The position numbers and the translations under genes are program-made. 64,000 nucleotides of DNA from Phaeosaccion multiseriatum. Lineage: Eukaryota; Ochrophyta, other classes. The stretch covers positions 248,001 to 312,000 of the forward strand of contig OZ218963.1 in assembly GCA_965112735.1 (NCBI GenBank), read 5' to 3'. The notes beneath the pieces are model-generated. The model made no database searches, was not told where the DNA came from, and saw only the letters and a program-made list of their open reading frames with translations. Positions 1-13,200 of the stretch are shown in pieces (position 1 is the first letter of the stretch; each line of letters starts with the position of its first letter).

Positions 1-3000
1 TCTTGCTGCTCGTCTACCCTACCCTTCTGCTGCTGCGTGAAGAAGCCTTTGCGGTAGTACATGAGCAAGTAAGCATCTTCAGAGGGCTGTGGTTTGGCCC
101 CATTGCTCTCACTGCCACCACTCTGTGTGCCACTGCTCTTGCCACTGCTCTTGCCACTGCTCTTGCCACTGCTCTTGCCACTGCCCTTGCTGCTGCCCTT
201 GCTGTTGCATTTGCCGCTGCCGCTTGTTCTGTTTGACGCCTTGGTGGTGGAGTGACCACTTGAGCCCGTGATTACCCCCTCCACATCATCATCATCACCA
301 CCACCACCCCCACCATTCTCTTTGCCCCTCGCTGCCTTTCCTGCCGACCCTCCTTGTCCACCCCCTTTCACCATCTCAGTGTCCAACTGCTCGTCATCTT
401 CATCACTGCACTCTATACTCACTACTTCCTTCCCCTCCTCCTCCTCCTCCCCCTTGTTCCCAGCCTTCGCCGTACTCCTGCCTTCACCGGCCTTGTTCGC
501 TCCCTCTCCCACCTTACTCCTCGCGACCTCCGTGACCACCTCGTCGTCAAATAGGAACCACTTGCCGCTCACGGGGTCTCGAACCTCTGCCACGTAGTGC
601 CCTCCGTGTGCGCTCACCCCCTTATGATACAAGATGCACCCCAGATCATACTCATGCTCCTTCTCGCCATCTGCGACTCTATCCCTACCCATACGACTGC
701 CGATGTCGTCGTCGATGCCATTGGCTGCCATCGTCATCACCGCCGCCTGGGCCTGAGCCTTTCCCTTTCCCTTTCCCTTTCCCTTCCCCTTTGCGCCTTC
801 GTCCTCCTTCTCTCCCCCTACGACCTTGCGCCTCTTGTGGACGGCGCCGCTCCCCCCCCCCCCCTCTCTCTCTCTCTAGCCCCTCTTCCGTAGTACTGGA
901 CTTGCCCTTGCTGTTGTCCTTGCTGCTGCTACGTGTCTCAGTGTATCCAGAGAGGTCGAGTACATCTGGCACGTCAATTTTGGTGCGCAGTTTGGTCCTC
1001 TGAAGCGTCGCCATGTTGTACTGATAGCGCACAAGCTGTGTGTGCGCGTGTGTGTGCGTGTGCGTGCGTATGTGTGTGTGCGTGTGTGTGCGTTGTGTGT
1101 GTGCGTGTGTGTGCATGCGAAGACATAGGCAGGGGGAGGGCAAGAGAGCAGGACGAACGCATCAGAAATCGCTTCTACCCTCTACCAGTAGGGCAAGCAC
1201 CAGGGCAACGCCACAGTACACGTCCGGCTCATGGAGAGAAAAAAACAAATTAAGTCAGTGAGTCACCAAATAAGTCAGTGAATCACCCCCCTTACCCACC
1301 GCACCTGAATAGAGAGGGCTGGTGGGAGCCTCTGTAGTTTGATGGAGCGTGTGGCCGACGTCTTGGTGTCACAAACCTGCCGCATGGCGCGACACCGCAT
1401 GCGAGCACAGCAAGAGAAGGGAGCACAGGTGGGATGGGGAGGAGAGCGACGGCAGCATATGGCAGCGGCGGCAGAGCAAGGAAGGGTGAGGGAACAGGAA
1501 TACCGGGCGGGGGGAGGGTGCAAGCAAGCAAGAAGCAAGTAAGTAGCTTAGCTCTGTCTCACTCACCCAGCATAAGTGCTCTCTCCTTCTGACTCTCCCT
1601 CTCCGTCTCTCGCTCTCTCTCCGTCTCTCTCTCTCTCTCCCTCCTTCTCCCTCTCCCTCTCCCTCGCTCTCTTGTTCTCTCTCTGCTTCACTCACCGAGC
1701 AGAAGTATGCGTTGTCCCCGCAGAGTTGCTCCGGAGTCAGATATGCCTCCAGACACGCGCCCACGCTCTTCAGACCGTTCACCTGAGAGAGGGGGGTACA
1801 AGCATCGGCATCAGGTACAGAGAGAAACGGCCAGTCAGTGAGTGAGTGAGTGGGTGAGTGAGTGAGTGAGTGAGTGAGTGAGTGAGTGAGTCAGTGAGTG
1901 AGTGAGTGGGTGAGTGAGTGAGTGAGTGAATGAGTGAGTGGGTGAGTGAGTGCAACTTGGTGAGTGAGTGCGTGAGTGAGTGAGTGAGTGAGTGGGTGAG
2001 TGAGTGAGTGAGTGCGTGAGTGAGTGAGTGAGTGAGTGAGTGAGTGCGTGAGTGGGTGAGTGCGTGAGGGAGGAACTGAGGGACAGTGTGAGTGAGTGAG
2101 TGATATGATGGAGTGAGTGGGTGAGTAGGTGAGTGAGTGAGTGAGTGAGTGATTAGATGGAGTGCGTGAGTGAGTGATTGAATGTGAGTGAGTGAGTGAT
2201 TGAATGTGAGTGAGTGAGTGAGTGAGTGAGTAAGTGAGTGAGTGACTTGGCGAGAGGGAGGACCCGTCACATTAGGCCCCTTGTACGACACGCAACACAT
2301 GGCACCTTCGGCATCCACACATCCACAGCAGCCATCACAACTGGCTCATCACATCACATATCACCATCACCTGCAGCTCTAGCTCGTCGAAGAGGCTCTC
2401 CCTCCGCGACTCCCTTTTACAACCGGAACACCTCGTCACATAGTCCACTCGACCACGGAACAAGTTCGTCACCACCTGCCGTGGGAAAGGGCAGTGATGA
2501 TGGGTCAATGAGTGCTGCGTCAGCGACTGTTGATTCATATAAGAGTGTAACAAGGTTGGTGGTCTCGTAAGGGTAATCGTCGCCAAGAGTGTTACAAGGT
2601 TGGTGGTTCAAAAAGTGTAATCGTCGCCAAGAGTGTTAAAGGTTGGTGATCTAAAAGGGTAACCTTCGCCACCTACCTGCCGGATAGATGCGTCTTCGTC
2701 CTGCTTCAGGCCGTTCTCGAGAACCGCCATGAGGAGCTGAGGGAAGGAGGGGAGGGGGGGAGAGAGGCAAGAAGGGAGGGAAGGAGGGAAGGCGGGGAAA
2801 AGGGGCGGGGGGAGAGAGGGAGGGAAGGAAGGAAGGAGGGGAAGGGGGGAGGAGAAGAAGGCAGGGAGGCAGGGAAGGAGATTCATGTCAGGAGGGAGGC
2901 AGCGAGGATGGGCGCTGATGGGAGGGAGGGAGAGAGGAGGGGGACTGAGTGACAGGGAGGCAACGAGGAGGGAGGCGGAAGGAAGTGGAAGACAAAACGC

Positions 3001-4984
3001 AACGGCAAGATGCTAAAGGCGATTCTGAAACAGCCGTTCTTTTCGACTCTCCTGATCGTCCCCACACTAACCCCCACCACACCCCCCTCCCCCTCTGTAC
3101 CTACCTTGTTGAACTCCATTGGGTCCTGCTGCTCTCCCTTGTTGAGCTGCAGTAAGTTGATGAAATGCACAGGGTTGTAGGAGGCAGTGCAGCCCTCCTG
3201 GCGGGGCCAAGCATATGGGCAGGCAGAGAGAGGCAGAGAGGGGCAGAGAGGGGCAGAGAGGCAGGCAAGACGGCTGTGAAGGCGGGCAGGATAGAGAAAG
3301 GCTTGGACAGGGCGAGGAGGGCGAGGAGGACCCCTCCCCCGAGCAGAGTGACCTCGGCCTTACCCTTACTCCCCATCCACTGCCATCAGCGTATCAGCAT
3401 ATGGAACCCCCACTACCATCCACTGCCATCCACTGCCATCCACTGCCGTCCACTGCCGTCCACTGCCGTCCACTGCCGTCCACTGCCATGGGCTCCTTCT
3501 GCCTACCTACCTGCAAGTGCCCAAAGATTGTCTGTAACGCCTCCACGATCTCCACGGCTCCCCCCCCCCCCCCGCCCCCACCTCCTCCTGCTCCTGCTCC
3601 TCCCTCTGCTGCTGTACCACCAACAGCTTGGCCTTCGGCGGCGGCTCCTGCCCCTCCCCCTCCCTCGTCCTCCACTTCCATTGGAATCGGTCCCGCAGCA
3701 GCAGCATCAGCAGCGGGAGAGAGCGAGCCATTGCAAAGAGCTGAAGGGGCAGCAGTCGCCGCAGCGCCTTCAATATCGACAACAGGGTCTGCGGCCCTGC
3801 TCCTGCTGCCACTGCCGTTGGTGGTACTTCCGCCCGCGCTGCTGCCATCTGTAATGGTCCTGCTACCATTGCCCTTGTGATTGGGGCGGAAGCGGAAGAT
3901 GCTGTTGCGGAAGGGCAGGTTGGAGAAGAGGCACTGCAGCTGAGAGTTGAGGTAGCACGTGGCGCCGAGGTTGCGGAGGCCTACGGGCAGGAGGGAGGCC
4001 TCCGCGAGTGACGCTGACGCTGCCTCTGACTCGCCCCCGCCTGGGTGCTTGTGCTGTTGCTTGTGCTTGGGCTGCTGCTCAGCCTTCCCCTTGTGACCAT
4101 GACCCACCACAACCTCCTTCTCGTCAGCAGCCGCCTGCTGCTCCTGCTGCTGCTCCTGCTGCTGAAGTAGCTGCCTCGCCACAGCCAGGTGTTTCCAGCC
4201 CCTCCGTAGCTTCGAGCGTGGCTCGTGCCCCAAGGACCGCAGGGCCTTTGGGTTGGGGTTCCAAATGCCCTATTTGTTTTTTATTTGAACACGGAAAAGG
4301 GAGGGGGGAAGGGGTGGAGGAGGGTGGTGGGGATAAAAGTCAGAGGTTGGAGGTCAAACCCCGCGCCCTGCTCCTGGATTGGCACGCTCACACCTGACAC
4401 CCTAACGCGTGTCACCTGCCCGAACGTTCTCTTTCTCTTCCCTCTCACTCCCCTCCTTCGCTTCCCTCCCCCTTTTTCTTCTCCCTTCTGCATTGGTACG
4501 CACGCACCTCTCGGCCTTCACCGAGCCCGTACAGACACCTCGGGTTGAACGTACAGTTCTTCCGATACCTCTGAGCACCCGGCCCAGCGGCGTGCTCCTG
4601 GAGAGTGCACTGATGCTTCAGGGGGCCCCGCCCCCCCTGTGGTGCCTCCTCCCTTCCCCTTCCCCTTCCCCCATCTGCTGGTGGCCCGACTCCAACAGCC
4701 AGCCTAGAAGCCTCCAGGATCTCCCTCCCTCCCTCGAAGTCGTCGATGTCGTCATCGCCTCCCTCTGAAGAGCCGGTGTTGGCCGTCCTCTTCCCCTCTC
4801 GCTGCTTGCGAGGAGTACTACCCTTGGAAGACGAAGCCTCGGCATCAGCAGCAGGGGGTGGCGGTCCCTGCCGAAAGCCGTACGGGTCCAGCTGCACACC
4901 TGCGAGGCGGTTCCCCAGCTCCACAGCATGGGAGACGGGAGCAGTCCGGCCACTGCCTGTCCTCGTCTTCCTTCCCGTCGACAT
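1..4984 (-). CDS. USP48/UBP26-type ubiquitin carboxyl-terminal hydrolase, 3' part off the window
   Basis: Cysteine protease that removes ubiquitin from proteins. Exons, in transcription order: 4984-4508, 4269-3511, 3197-3105, 2736-2677, 2475-2371, 1782-1696, 1376-1305, 1035-<1. All junctions are GT-AG and keep frame. The N-terminal NCTFNPRCLYGLGEG resembles the zinc-finger-like start of USP48. The Cys box LGATCYLNSQLQCLF has its catalytic Cys near residue 264. LNKGEQQDPMEF follows, then two CxxC pairs (CSGC in the fifth exon; CSVC formed across the exon 6/7 junction), LQRLPPALSIQ, and the His box GGHYVAEV followed by a YLLMYYRK-like segment. Gly/Ser/Glu-rich inserts separate the blocks. In the last exon the frame changes at a run of 13 C (852-864); 12 would keep it open. 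The ATG at 4984 is the first in frame. The family call is firm; the DUSP/ubiquitin-like tail expected for USP48 is not in view. Confidence 0.9.
852..864. other. Homopolymer C13 at which the USP48-like frame breaks
   Basis: On the coding (minus) strand the frame ending EEGLERER enters a run of 13 G. Read as is, it reaches a stop near 685. Read with 12 G it continues as SGAVHKRRKV... straight into the catalytic His box. This is either a sequencing or assembly error or a real allele. Confidence 0.75.
1838..2252. repeat. (GTGA)n microsatellite in USP48-like intron 5
   Basis: About 400 bp of tetranucleotide GTGA with scattered GTGG, GTCA and GTGC variants. It lies between the exon at 2371-2475 and the exon at 1696-1782 and fills most of that intron. 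Confidence 0.95.
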
Positions 4985-5774
4985 GGGCCGCTACGGGGGA
5001 GAGGGGAAAGGGGAAAGGGGGAGGAGGAGCACGGGGGGGGAGGATGGATAGGCGGGGAAACAATTAAAATAAATCACTCTCCTTCGCTTGTATTGTGCAC
5101 CCTTCACCTCCCCGGCTCTTACCACGTCTACACCAGCACGTTCTCCTCCTTCCTTTTGCAGTCAACGCCTCAAAGGGGGGGGAAAGAGGAAAGAGGGAAA
5201 AAAATAGAGGGATCGCATCAGCCACCATCTGTGAAATCGATATGTCGAGATGGAATATCGCATTTCCCGAGGGGCACGGCATGGGGAGAGGGCGATTAAT
5301 TACATCAGCGCGCGAGGTGAGGGAGTGCATGCGTGCAATGCTTTGTTCTGTGGTCTCCGTGCTACTTTGTTCTGTGTACTTCGCTGCCCCGCACGCTGCT
5401 TTTTGCCCCAATGTTTTGGTAATGGGGGGAAAGGGCACAGGAAAAGAGGGGGAGTGAAACGAGGGAAGAATAGAGCGAGCGCCTTTTCTCTGAAGCTCTG
5501 CTGGTGCTCCCTCTTGTCTGATGCTCTTGCTGATGGAATGGACCCCCCTGCGACGGTGTTCGCTCGGTGCTGCTTTGACGATTTAAGGCCCTTCATGAAC
5601 GTACATACCCGCCTTACCCTCGGCTCACCCAGGTGAAGCTTAATCGCTCAATGCACGCTAATCCCTGCTGCATGTGCCTCTGTACTCCTCTCCCTCCCCA
5701 ACCTCTATCCTTATTAAACTCAGGTACCTACCTACCTACCCAGCTTCCATTGTTCAGAGAGCAGTCAGTGAGTC
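4985..5774. promoter_or_regulatory. Divergent intergenic region between USP48-like and COX5C genes
   Basis: 790 bp between two start codons pointing away from each other, so it should carry both promoters and 5' UTRs. A run GGTACCTACCTACCTACC then CAG lies at about 5720-5748. It could be a small 5'-UTR intron end, but this is not proven. No further gene is visible. Confidence 0.5.
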
Positions 5775-6329
5775 ATGGTGCTTGGTAGTATGCCCAAGGT
5801 CGGGCAGGTGTTTGTGAAGGAGGTGGTGACCGGTTGCGCTCTGGGCCTGGCAATCGGCATGATGTGGAGGGTTGGAGTGGAGTGGCCAGAGACGGCGCGA
5901 ATCAACAAGTTTTACGCGGACCTAGAGGCCGAGAAGGTGCGTTCGTTCGTTCGTTCGTTCGATTGAAGGGGGGCAATCGAACGCAACACGCACACTTGCT
6001 CGTGTGAACTCTGGGGGGAGCATGAGGCAGTAGAACGGAGCTCACAGTCGATAGGTTTGCTTCGGGGCTTGGACTTGCAATTACGCAAGCGGCCCGCCCG
6101 AGCAAGCGAAGAAACTCCAGTGCTACTCACCCTCACTTGTCCCCCTTCTCACTGCCCAGGCTGGCCTCTCTCTCTCTCTTGCTCCTCTCTCTGTGCAAAT
6201 CCTCTGGTGCTGCCTCAACACCTCAACACCTCAACACCTCATCACCGCACTTGCCGTTCTCTCTGCTTGGGATTTCCCTGCCTCTGCCCCCCTTTCCCCT
6301 GTTCGCAGGCGGCGAAAGAAGCCAAGTAG
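5775..6329 (+). CDS. Cytochrome c oxidase subunit 5C (VIc-like)
   Basis: Small nuclear-encoded subunit of respiratory complex IV in the inner mitochondrial membrane. Two exons, 5775-5936 and 6309-6329, joined in phase 0 (GAGAAG/GTGCGT ... TTCGCAG/GCGGCG), give 60 residues ending AAKEAK. The order is a short N-terminus, VFVKEVVTGCALGLAIGMMW as the single membrane segment, then a polar tail with RINKFYADLEAEK. This matches plant COX5C (about 63 residues; VVKE start of the helix, a W after it, then a Tyr-containing tail). The intron of 372 bp contains an ATTCG-like run at its 5' end and three CAACACCTC copies. It is the only gene in the first 14 kb without large low-complexity inserts. Confidence 0.88.
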
Positions 6330-7303
6330 ATACTGATGCTGGGGGCGACGAATCGAAATGGTCAGAGTGCGTGACAATTCTGGGCCTTGTCTCTCTTCTT
6401 CTTCTCCCCGAAGGCTCTGCTGCAATTGCAATTGTTTCGGCGGCGGAGGTCTGTCAAGTTAGGGTTGTTGGGCTTGGGCGGACGCCCCTCTCGCCCCGCG
6501 CAGCTTGGCTTCCCGGCTTAAGCGGCGTGGGAGAGGGAGAGGGAAAGGATGACTATTGACGAATTTGGAGGCAGACCAGGCTGAGAGAGAGAGAGATGAA
6601 AGGGCGCGGACGGTTTCCGAAGCCCCCCACCCCTCTTCCATCTTCCATCTTGGCCTCTCTCCAGAGGATATTTGGATTAGGATTGATGCGGCGTGAGCGC
6701 ATAGGGACGAAATGGGGCGGGGGGGGGGGGGGGGATGTAAAGAGTAAAGAAGGGAAAAGGGCGACAGCGACAGCAGCAGCAGTTGGTGATACAGCAGCAC
6801 GAGGCTACGGGCAGGAGGGAGGGCGGGGGTCAGAGAAATTAAGACCGCCTTCTGTGAGGAGGAATAGGACATACACCATCGAACAAACAACGTGTTTATT
6901 TCTCCTTGTGTTCGCTTCCTTCAGAACAGCAGCACTTCCTCTCCTCTTTTTGTTGTTTTGTTCCAGCTTTGATTCATTTTGTTTGAAGCTGGTGGCGCGA
7001 TGAAAGAATGCGCCAAAGCTCTATGGACCGAGGGAATGCGCTTGCCTTGCCGACCGATCTGAAACGAACAGTCTGAAACGAACAGTCATGTAAAGGCAAA
7101 GCCAACCACCTGTCCTCCTCCCCGCCTGCTCCTGTCATGTCTGTCTCGTCATTTTATCAAATCATCAAATGGCGACAGCTCAGGCATCCTTTTCCCTCCC
7201 TCCCCCATCCTTTCTTTTCTTTTCTTTAGTTGCTTCCTAGCTGTAAGTAAATAAAATGCTCTCCCCCCTCCCCTTCCTCCTCCTCCTCCTCCTACTACTA
7301 CTA
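6330..7303. other. Intergenic region between COX5C and PPR 3' ends
   Basis: Convergent 3' ends. It holds a poly-G run (6717-6734), one copy of the dispersed 19-bp motif (6779-6798), and a direct repeat of CTGAAACGAACAGT near 7059-7087. No convincing coding sequence or RNA gene was seen. Confidence 0.6.
6779..6798 (+). repeat. Dispersed motif GCAGTTGGTGATACAGCAGC, intergenic copy
   Basis: A perfect copy of a sequence found about 18 times between 3.6 and 38.6 kb (see findings). This one lies outside any predicted gene. Confidence 0.85.
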
Positions 7304-7627
7304 CTACTCTCCTGCTCCTCCTGCCCCGCTCCCTCCTGCTCCCTCTCCCTCCCCTCCCGGCTCCCCTCCCCCCTCCCCTCCCTCCCCCTCCTTTCCTCGC
7401 AGTGCCATGACTACTCCTAACAGCCGCTTGAACATGGTGTCAAGGAGGCCGTTTCGGTAAAAGTCGTAATCGAGTTTGCGCATCTGCCCCAATACCTGTA
7501 GCGCCACTCGCCACTCGCCAGCCTGTGAGGGTAGGGGAGGGGGAGGGGCATGCGATGAGTTGGTGAAAACTTGGAGGTGGTCTTTGATATGCGCACACAC
7601 ACACACATGCTCACATACACAAGCAGA

Positions 7628-7689
<62 letters not shown>

Positions 7690-7767
7690 CCCACACACGC
7701 GCGTACACACACACGCACACACACACACACTCACACACACTCACACACACACACACACACACACTCA

Positions 7768-7817
<50 letters not shown>

Positions 7818-7839
7818 CCCACACACACACAAGCAGATA

Positions 7840-7870
<31 letters not shown>

Positions 7871-7989
7871 GCACAAACACACACACACACACACACACAC
7901 TCACTCACACACACACACACATGCCCACACACGCGCGTACACACACACGCACACACACACACACTCACACACACACACACACACACTCA

Positions 7990-8042
<53 letters not shown>

Positions 8043-10198
8043 CACTCACCCTCTCGCAGGCCCTGACGACGGTGGTGAAAAGGGTGACGTCAGGCCTGCG
8101 CCCCCTCTGCAGCATCTCCTGCAGCACTCCGAGGGCCTTTCTCCATTGGAGAGAGCGGCAGAAGGCATTGATCAGGGTGGCGTAGGACGACGCGCGGGGC
8201 CTGCGGACGGTTTCAGATGGCAGTGGACGGGTGGCGGTGGTGGGGAGGGGGGGGGGGGGGCGTACAGGGGGAGGAGGAAGGGGGAGGAGTCAGTTGTGTG
8301 AGTGAGTGAGTGAGTGAGTGAGTGAGTCAGTGAGTGAGTGAGTGAGTGAGTGAGTGAGTGAGTCAGTGAGTGAGTGAGTGAGTGAGTAGAGGCAGCCCCC
8401 CCTCATCCCCTCCCGTACCTCGATATCTCCTGCAGCAGCTCCATGCCCTCCTCCGGCCTGTCTGCCTCGCAGTAGGCATCCACCACAAGATGTAGCAAGC
8501 CCGCACTGACGCGCAGCCCCCTCCCGCGCATACGCTTCAGCAAGGCCCCGACCTGGTCGGCCTCCCCTGCTGTACGACACGCGTATATCACCGTCCCGTA
8601 GGCCACTTCGTTCGGTACCACTGGCGCGGTGCTTCGGCCGGGGGGGGTAGATGAAGCTCTGCTGCCATCTGCTGGACTGGACCCTCCTCTGCTGCTTGGG
8701 TCGCCCCTGCTGCTATCCCTACCGCCGTTGCTGTTGCTGAGGAGTACACCCCCCTCCCCCTCTTCTCCTTCATCTCCTTCCTCCTCTTGGTTGCTACCAC
8801 TGCTACTACCGTCACCACCTTCACCACCACCCATCCTGCCGCTACTGCGAGGCTTACTGCGAGAGCTGCCACCAGAGCTGCTGCCAGTGCTGCTCCTGGT
8901 GTGCCTGTTGGTGTACGTGTTGGTGATCCGCCCGAGCCTGTCCGCCTCCTTCTCCCACGCGTCAAGCACGCTCAGCGCCAGCGCCCACTGCCCGCATCTC
9001 TCACAAGCCCGGAGGATGGCAGTGTACGTGTACATATCCTTACTCAGCCCGGCCTCCTCCTCCATCTCCTTGACCAGTGAGAGCGCCACCTGCAGGGCCC
9101 TCCCCTCGGCGCACGCCCGGATAATGGCGTTGTAAGCATCTCTGTTGGGCTGGCAGCCCTCCGCCTTCATGGTACGGAAGAGAGAGAGGGCGCGTTCCCA
9201 CTGCTTGGCGTCGGCACACGCACTCATAGCGGTGGTGTACGTCACTACGGTGGGGGAAACGCCTTCGTCTCTGTGGAGGAGGGAGGGCGATGGCAGTGGA
9301 TGGGAGGAGGGTGGGGGGGGGGGGATAGGTGAGGTGGATGGCAGTGGATGGGAGGGTGGTAGCCGGGTTCAAGGACCCCGTGCCACCCGCCCACCTTCTA
9401 CCCCGACGCCCACCCACCCTCTCTCCGGACACCCACCCACCCACCCACTGCCATCCACCCACCCACCTCATGTCCTGACACCCACCCACCCACCCCCTGT
9501 CCTGACACACGCCCATCCACTGCCATCCACCCACCCACCTCATGTCGTCAAGATACCACACGGCCCTGCTCCAGTCCCCCGCACTCCTGCACGCGTTGAT
9601 GACGGCGTTGTAGTTGCGCTCGTCGGGGCGTAGGCGTGTGCCCTTCTCACTCTGCATCTCTCTCAAGAGGTGTTCGGCAGCGGCGGAGGCCTCTGGACAA
9701 GCGCCCCTGGCACATGCGTCCATTACGGCACCGTAGAGTACCTTCCACCGATATAATATATAATATATAATATACATATATATATATATATATATAAATA
9801 TATATTATATATATATACAAGCAACAAGCAACCAGGGAAGGAAGAAGAGAGGGAGGGAGGGCGTCAACACAAGGAACCAAACCAAAGATGAACCCCCAAA
9901 ATCAAACCAAAAGCGGCACAAATGCATAGTCTGGGTATGTAGCACCGCGATCTTCAGATTAGCAGCTACGGGGTAAAGAGCCGCCACTGTACACAAACTG
10001 AATGCTTTCTTCCCTCTGCCACGCAAACACAAGGTGCTGTCAGACGCTAACCATATTTCTACGGCCGCCCGACAGGCAAGCAAGGCAAGAGCCGTCTAGA
10101 GTTTCAGTTTCAGCTCTTGCGGCTTCCTTTCGTGGGTCAACGCCAGCCCCACTCTCTCAACACTTCACCAGTGGTGGTGGGGCGGGGGGGAGGGGAAT

Positions 10199-10242
<44 letters not shown>

Positions 10243-13200
10243 CATCCACCTCAATCCTCCCTCCCACCTCCCATCCACTGCCATCCATCCACCTTGTCTC
10301 TGGTGACGCCCTCCTCCTTCAGCCTCTCCAGCAAGGCCAGTCCGTCCTCCCACGTGCCCAGCCCAGCGCAGGCGTGTACGGCACTCGTGTAGCAGCGAAG
10401 ATCAAGAGCCACACCTGCCGTCCGGGCCCTCTCCATCACCTGAGAGGGAGAGGGGACGTGGAGGGGAGGGCAGAGGCGTACGGGTATGCAGGCAGGTGTA
10501 TGGGCAGGCAGGTGTATGGGCAGGCAGGTGTATGGGCAGGCAGGCAGGTGTATGGGCCGCCAAGTAGGCAGGTATATTGACACAGGCGGGCACGCATAGG
10601 ATCAGAGAGAGGGGGAGGTGGGGGGCTGCGGAGGTGAGTGAGAGAGAAGTGCGGACAGACAACACGACCAGACCACCAGGGGGAGAGAGAAGTGCGGACA
10701 GACAACACGACCACAGCGTGAGAGAGAAGTGCGGACAGACAACACGACCAGACCACCAGGGGGAGACCACCAGGGGGAGACCACCAGGGGGAGACCACCA
10801 GGGGGAGACCACCAGGGGGAGACCACCAGGGGGAGAGCATACATGCACAGCCCCCCATGAGAACGCCAGCAAGCAAGCCAGTTGGTGATACAGCCAGAAC
10901 GCCAGCAAGCAAGCCAGTTGGTGATATAGCAGGCACTTCCACACGCACCTCCAGCACGCCTTGCCATCGCTCCGCCCTCTCTAACGCCATCATCACGGAG
11001 CTGAAGGTCACTGTGTCGGGCCTGGCCAGCGCCCCACCCGTCTCCTCCATCTCCGCAAGGAGCGACAGAGCTACCTCGGCCTTAGGATGGCAGTGGATGG
11101 CAGTGGATGGCAGTGGATGGCAGTGCATGGGGAGGGAGGGAGGGTAGGGGAGGGGGGTCCAGGGAAGGGGCCTAAGGACAAGAGAGCATACGTAGACGGA
11201 ACATGCATATTCACGCTCACCAAAAGAACCCTGGGCACACACGCACACACGCACACACGCACACACGCACACACACACACACACACGCACACACACACAC
11301 ACGCACCTTGTGTCCCTTGCCGCACGCGCTGATGACGGCGTTGTACAGGATGGTGTTGGGAGCCAAGCCGTCCCTCCTCATGTCGCCGAACAAGGAGAGG
11401 GCCTCCCTCCACCGCCCGCTCTGCTCAAACGCACTCGCCACAGACGCGTACACGACGATACTCGGTCGGATGCCTCTCTAGGAGGGGAGGGGGAAGGATG
11501 GATGGCAGTGGATGGGGTGGGGTTTGGGTGTGAAATCTCTCTCTATCTCTGTCTATCTGTCTCTGCCCACCCACTCCCTCCCTCATTCACTCCCTCCCTC
11601 CCTCCCTCACTCACTCACTCCCTCACTCACTCACTCCCTCACTCACTCCCTCCCTCCCTCCCTCATTCACTCCCTCCCTCACTCACTCCCTCCCTCATTC
11701 CCTGACTCCCTCCCTCCCTCCCTCCCTCCCTCCCTCCCTCCCTCACCGCTCGCATGTCGTTGAGAAGCACCACGGCGTGCTGCGCGTTGCCCACACGTGC
11801 ACACGCAGAGATGGCGGCCCCAAAGGAGTACACATTGGGGGTCATACCCATTTCGCCTCCCTTCGCGCAGAGCTCCTGGGGAGGGGTAGGGCAGGCCGGT
11901 GGGAAGGACAGAGGAGGGGATGGGGGGGGGGGGTGCATACAGAGAGAGAGGGAGAGGAGGGAGCAGGACAGAGGGGGGGGGTGTGCATACAGAGAGAGAG
12001 GGAGAGGAGGGAGCAGGACAGAGGGAGGGTGTGTGCATACAGAGAGAGAGAGGGAGAGGAGGGAGCAGGACAGAGGGGGGGGGTGTGCATACAGAGAGAG
12101 AGAGGGAGAGGAGGGAGCAGGACAGAGGGGGGGTGTGTGCATACAGAGAGAGAGAGGGAGACGAGGAGGGAGCAGGACAGAGGGGGTGTGTGTGCATACA
12201 GAGAGAGAGAAAGAGACGAGGAGGGAGCAGGACAGAGGGGGGGGGGGGTGCATACAGAGAGAGAGAGGGAGAGGAGGGAGCAGGACAGAGGGGGGGTGTG
12301 TGCATACAGAGAGAGAGAAAGAGACGAGGAGGGAGCAGGATGGGAGCGATGGACGAGGGAAGCGGGTGTGTGCAGAGGGAGAGAGGGCAGGAAGCGGCGG
12401 AGGGGGGCAGGAGAGCGGTTGAGGCAGAGGGACCACAGAGAACAAAATAAAAAAGCGCTCTGATCGTGGCTGAAGCTTCAAGCGCTTGAAATATGCAAGA
12501 AGGATCATATACGTGCTACTACGTAGTACTACGTATCACGATCGTGAATGAAGGGAAGGAAGGAAACAAGGGCTCAAACAAGGGAATTCTTCCTCCGCTC
12601 TCTCCCTCTCTCCCTCCCTCCCACCCTCCTTCGCTCCTACCTCCTTCCTCCGCTCCCTCTCTCCCTCCTCCCTTCGCTGCTTCGCTCCCTTCCCCCTTCC
12701 TTCCTTCCTTCCTTCCTTCCTTCCTTCCTTCCTTCCTTCCTTCCCTCCCATACGCCTCTCTCTCTCTACCCACCCACCCACCCCCTCACCCACCTGAAAC
12801 AGCTCCAGTGCCGCCTTTTCTTGATAGGCCATCGCACAGCCGATGATGGCGTTGTTGAAGCTCACAACATTGGGAGGGATGCCATGACGAGCCTCCATGG
12901 ATCGGAGTAAGCGGATTGCCTCCCTCCACTTGCGCTGTCGGCCCAGGCCCTGGATCTGTCTGTTCAGCGTCACGATGGTGTCGTGTCGTGTCGTGGCTCC
13001 GGCGGCGGCCCCGCTCTGCCACTGCTGTTGGTGCTTGTACTGTTTCGCCCCTCTTCCACCCCCTCCTCGCCCCCCTCGCCCCCCTCCAGCCGGGCTCCTC
13101 CCCCCTCTCCCTCCTCGACCGGAACCGCTCCCCCTCGCCCCGTGCCTCCCTCCGCCGACCGGCGCGGCGCCTCTGTCGGTGAATCGAGTGATTGCGGCCG

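Noticed and set aside
7476-8185. His-Thr repeat ORFs
   Set aside because: Translations of the (CA)n array inside PPR intron 9.
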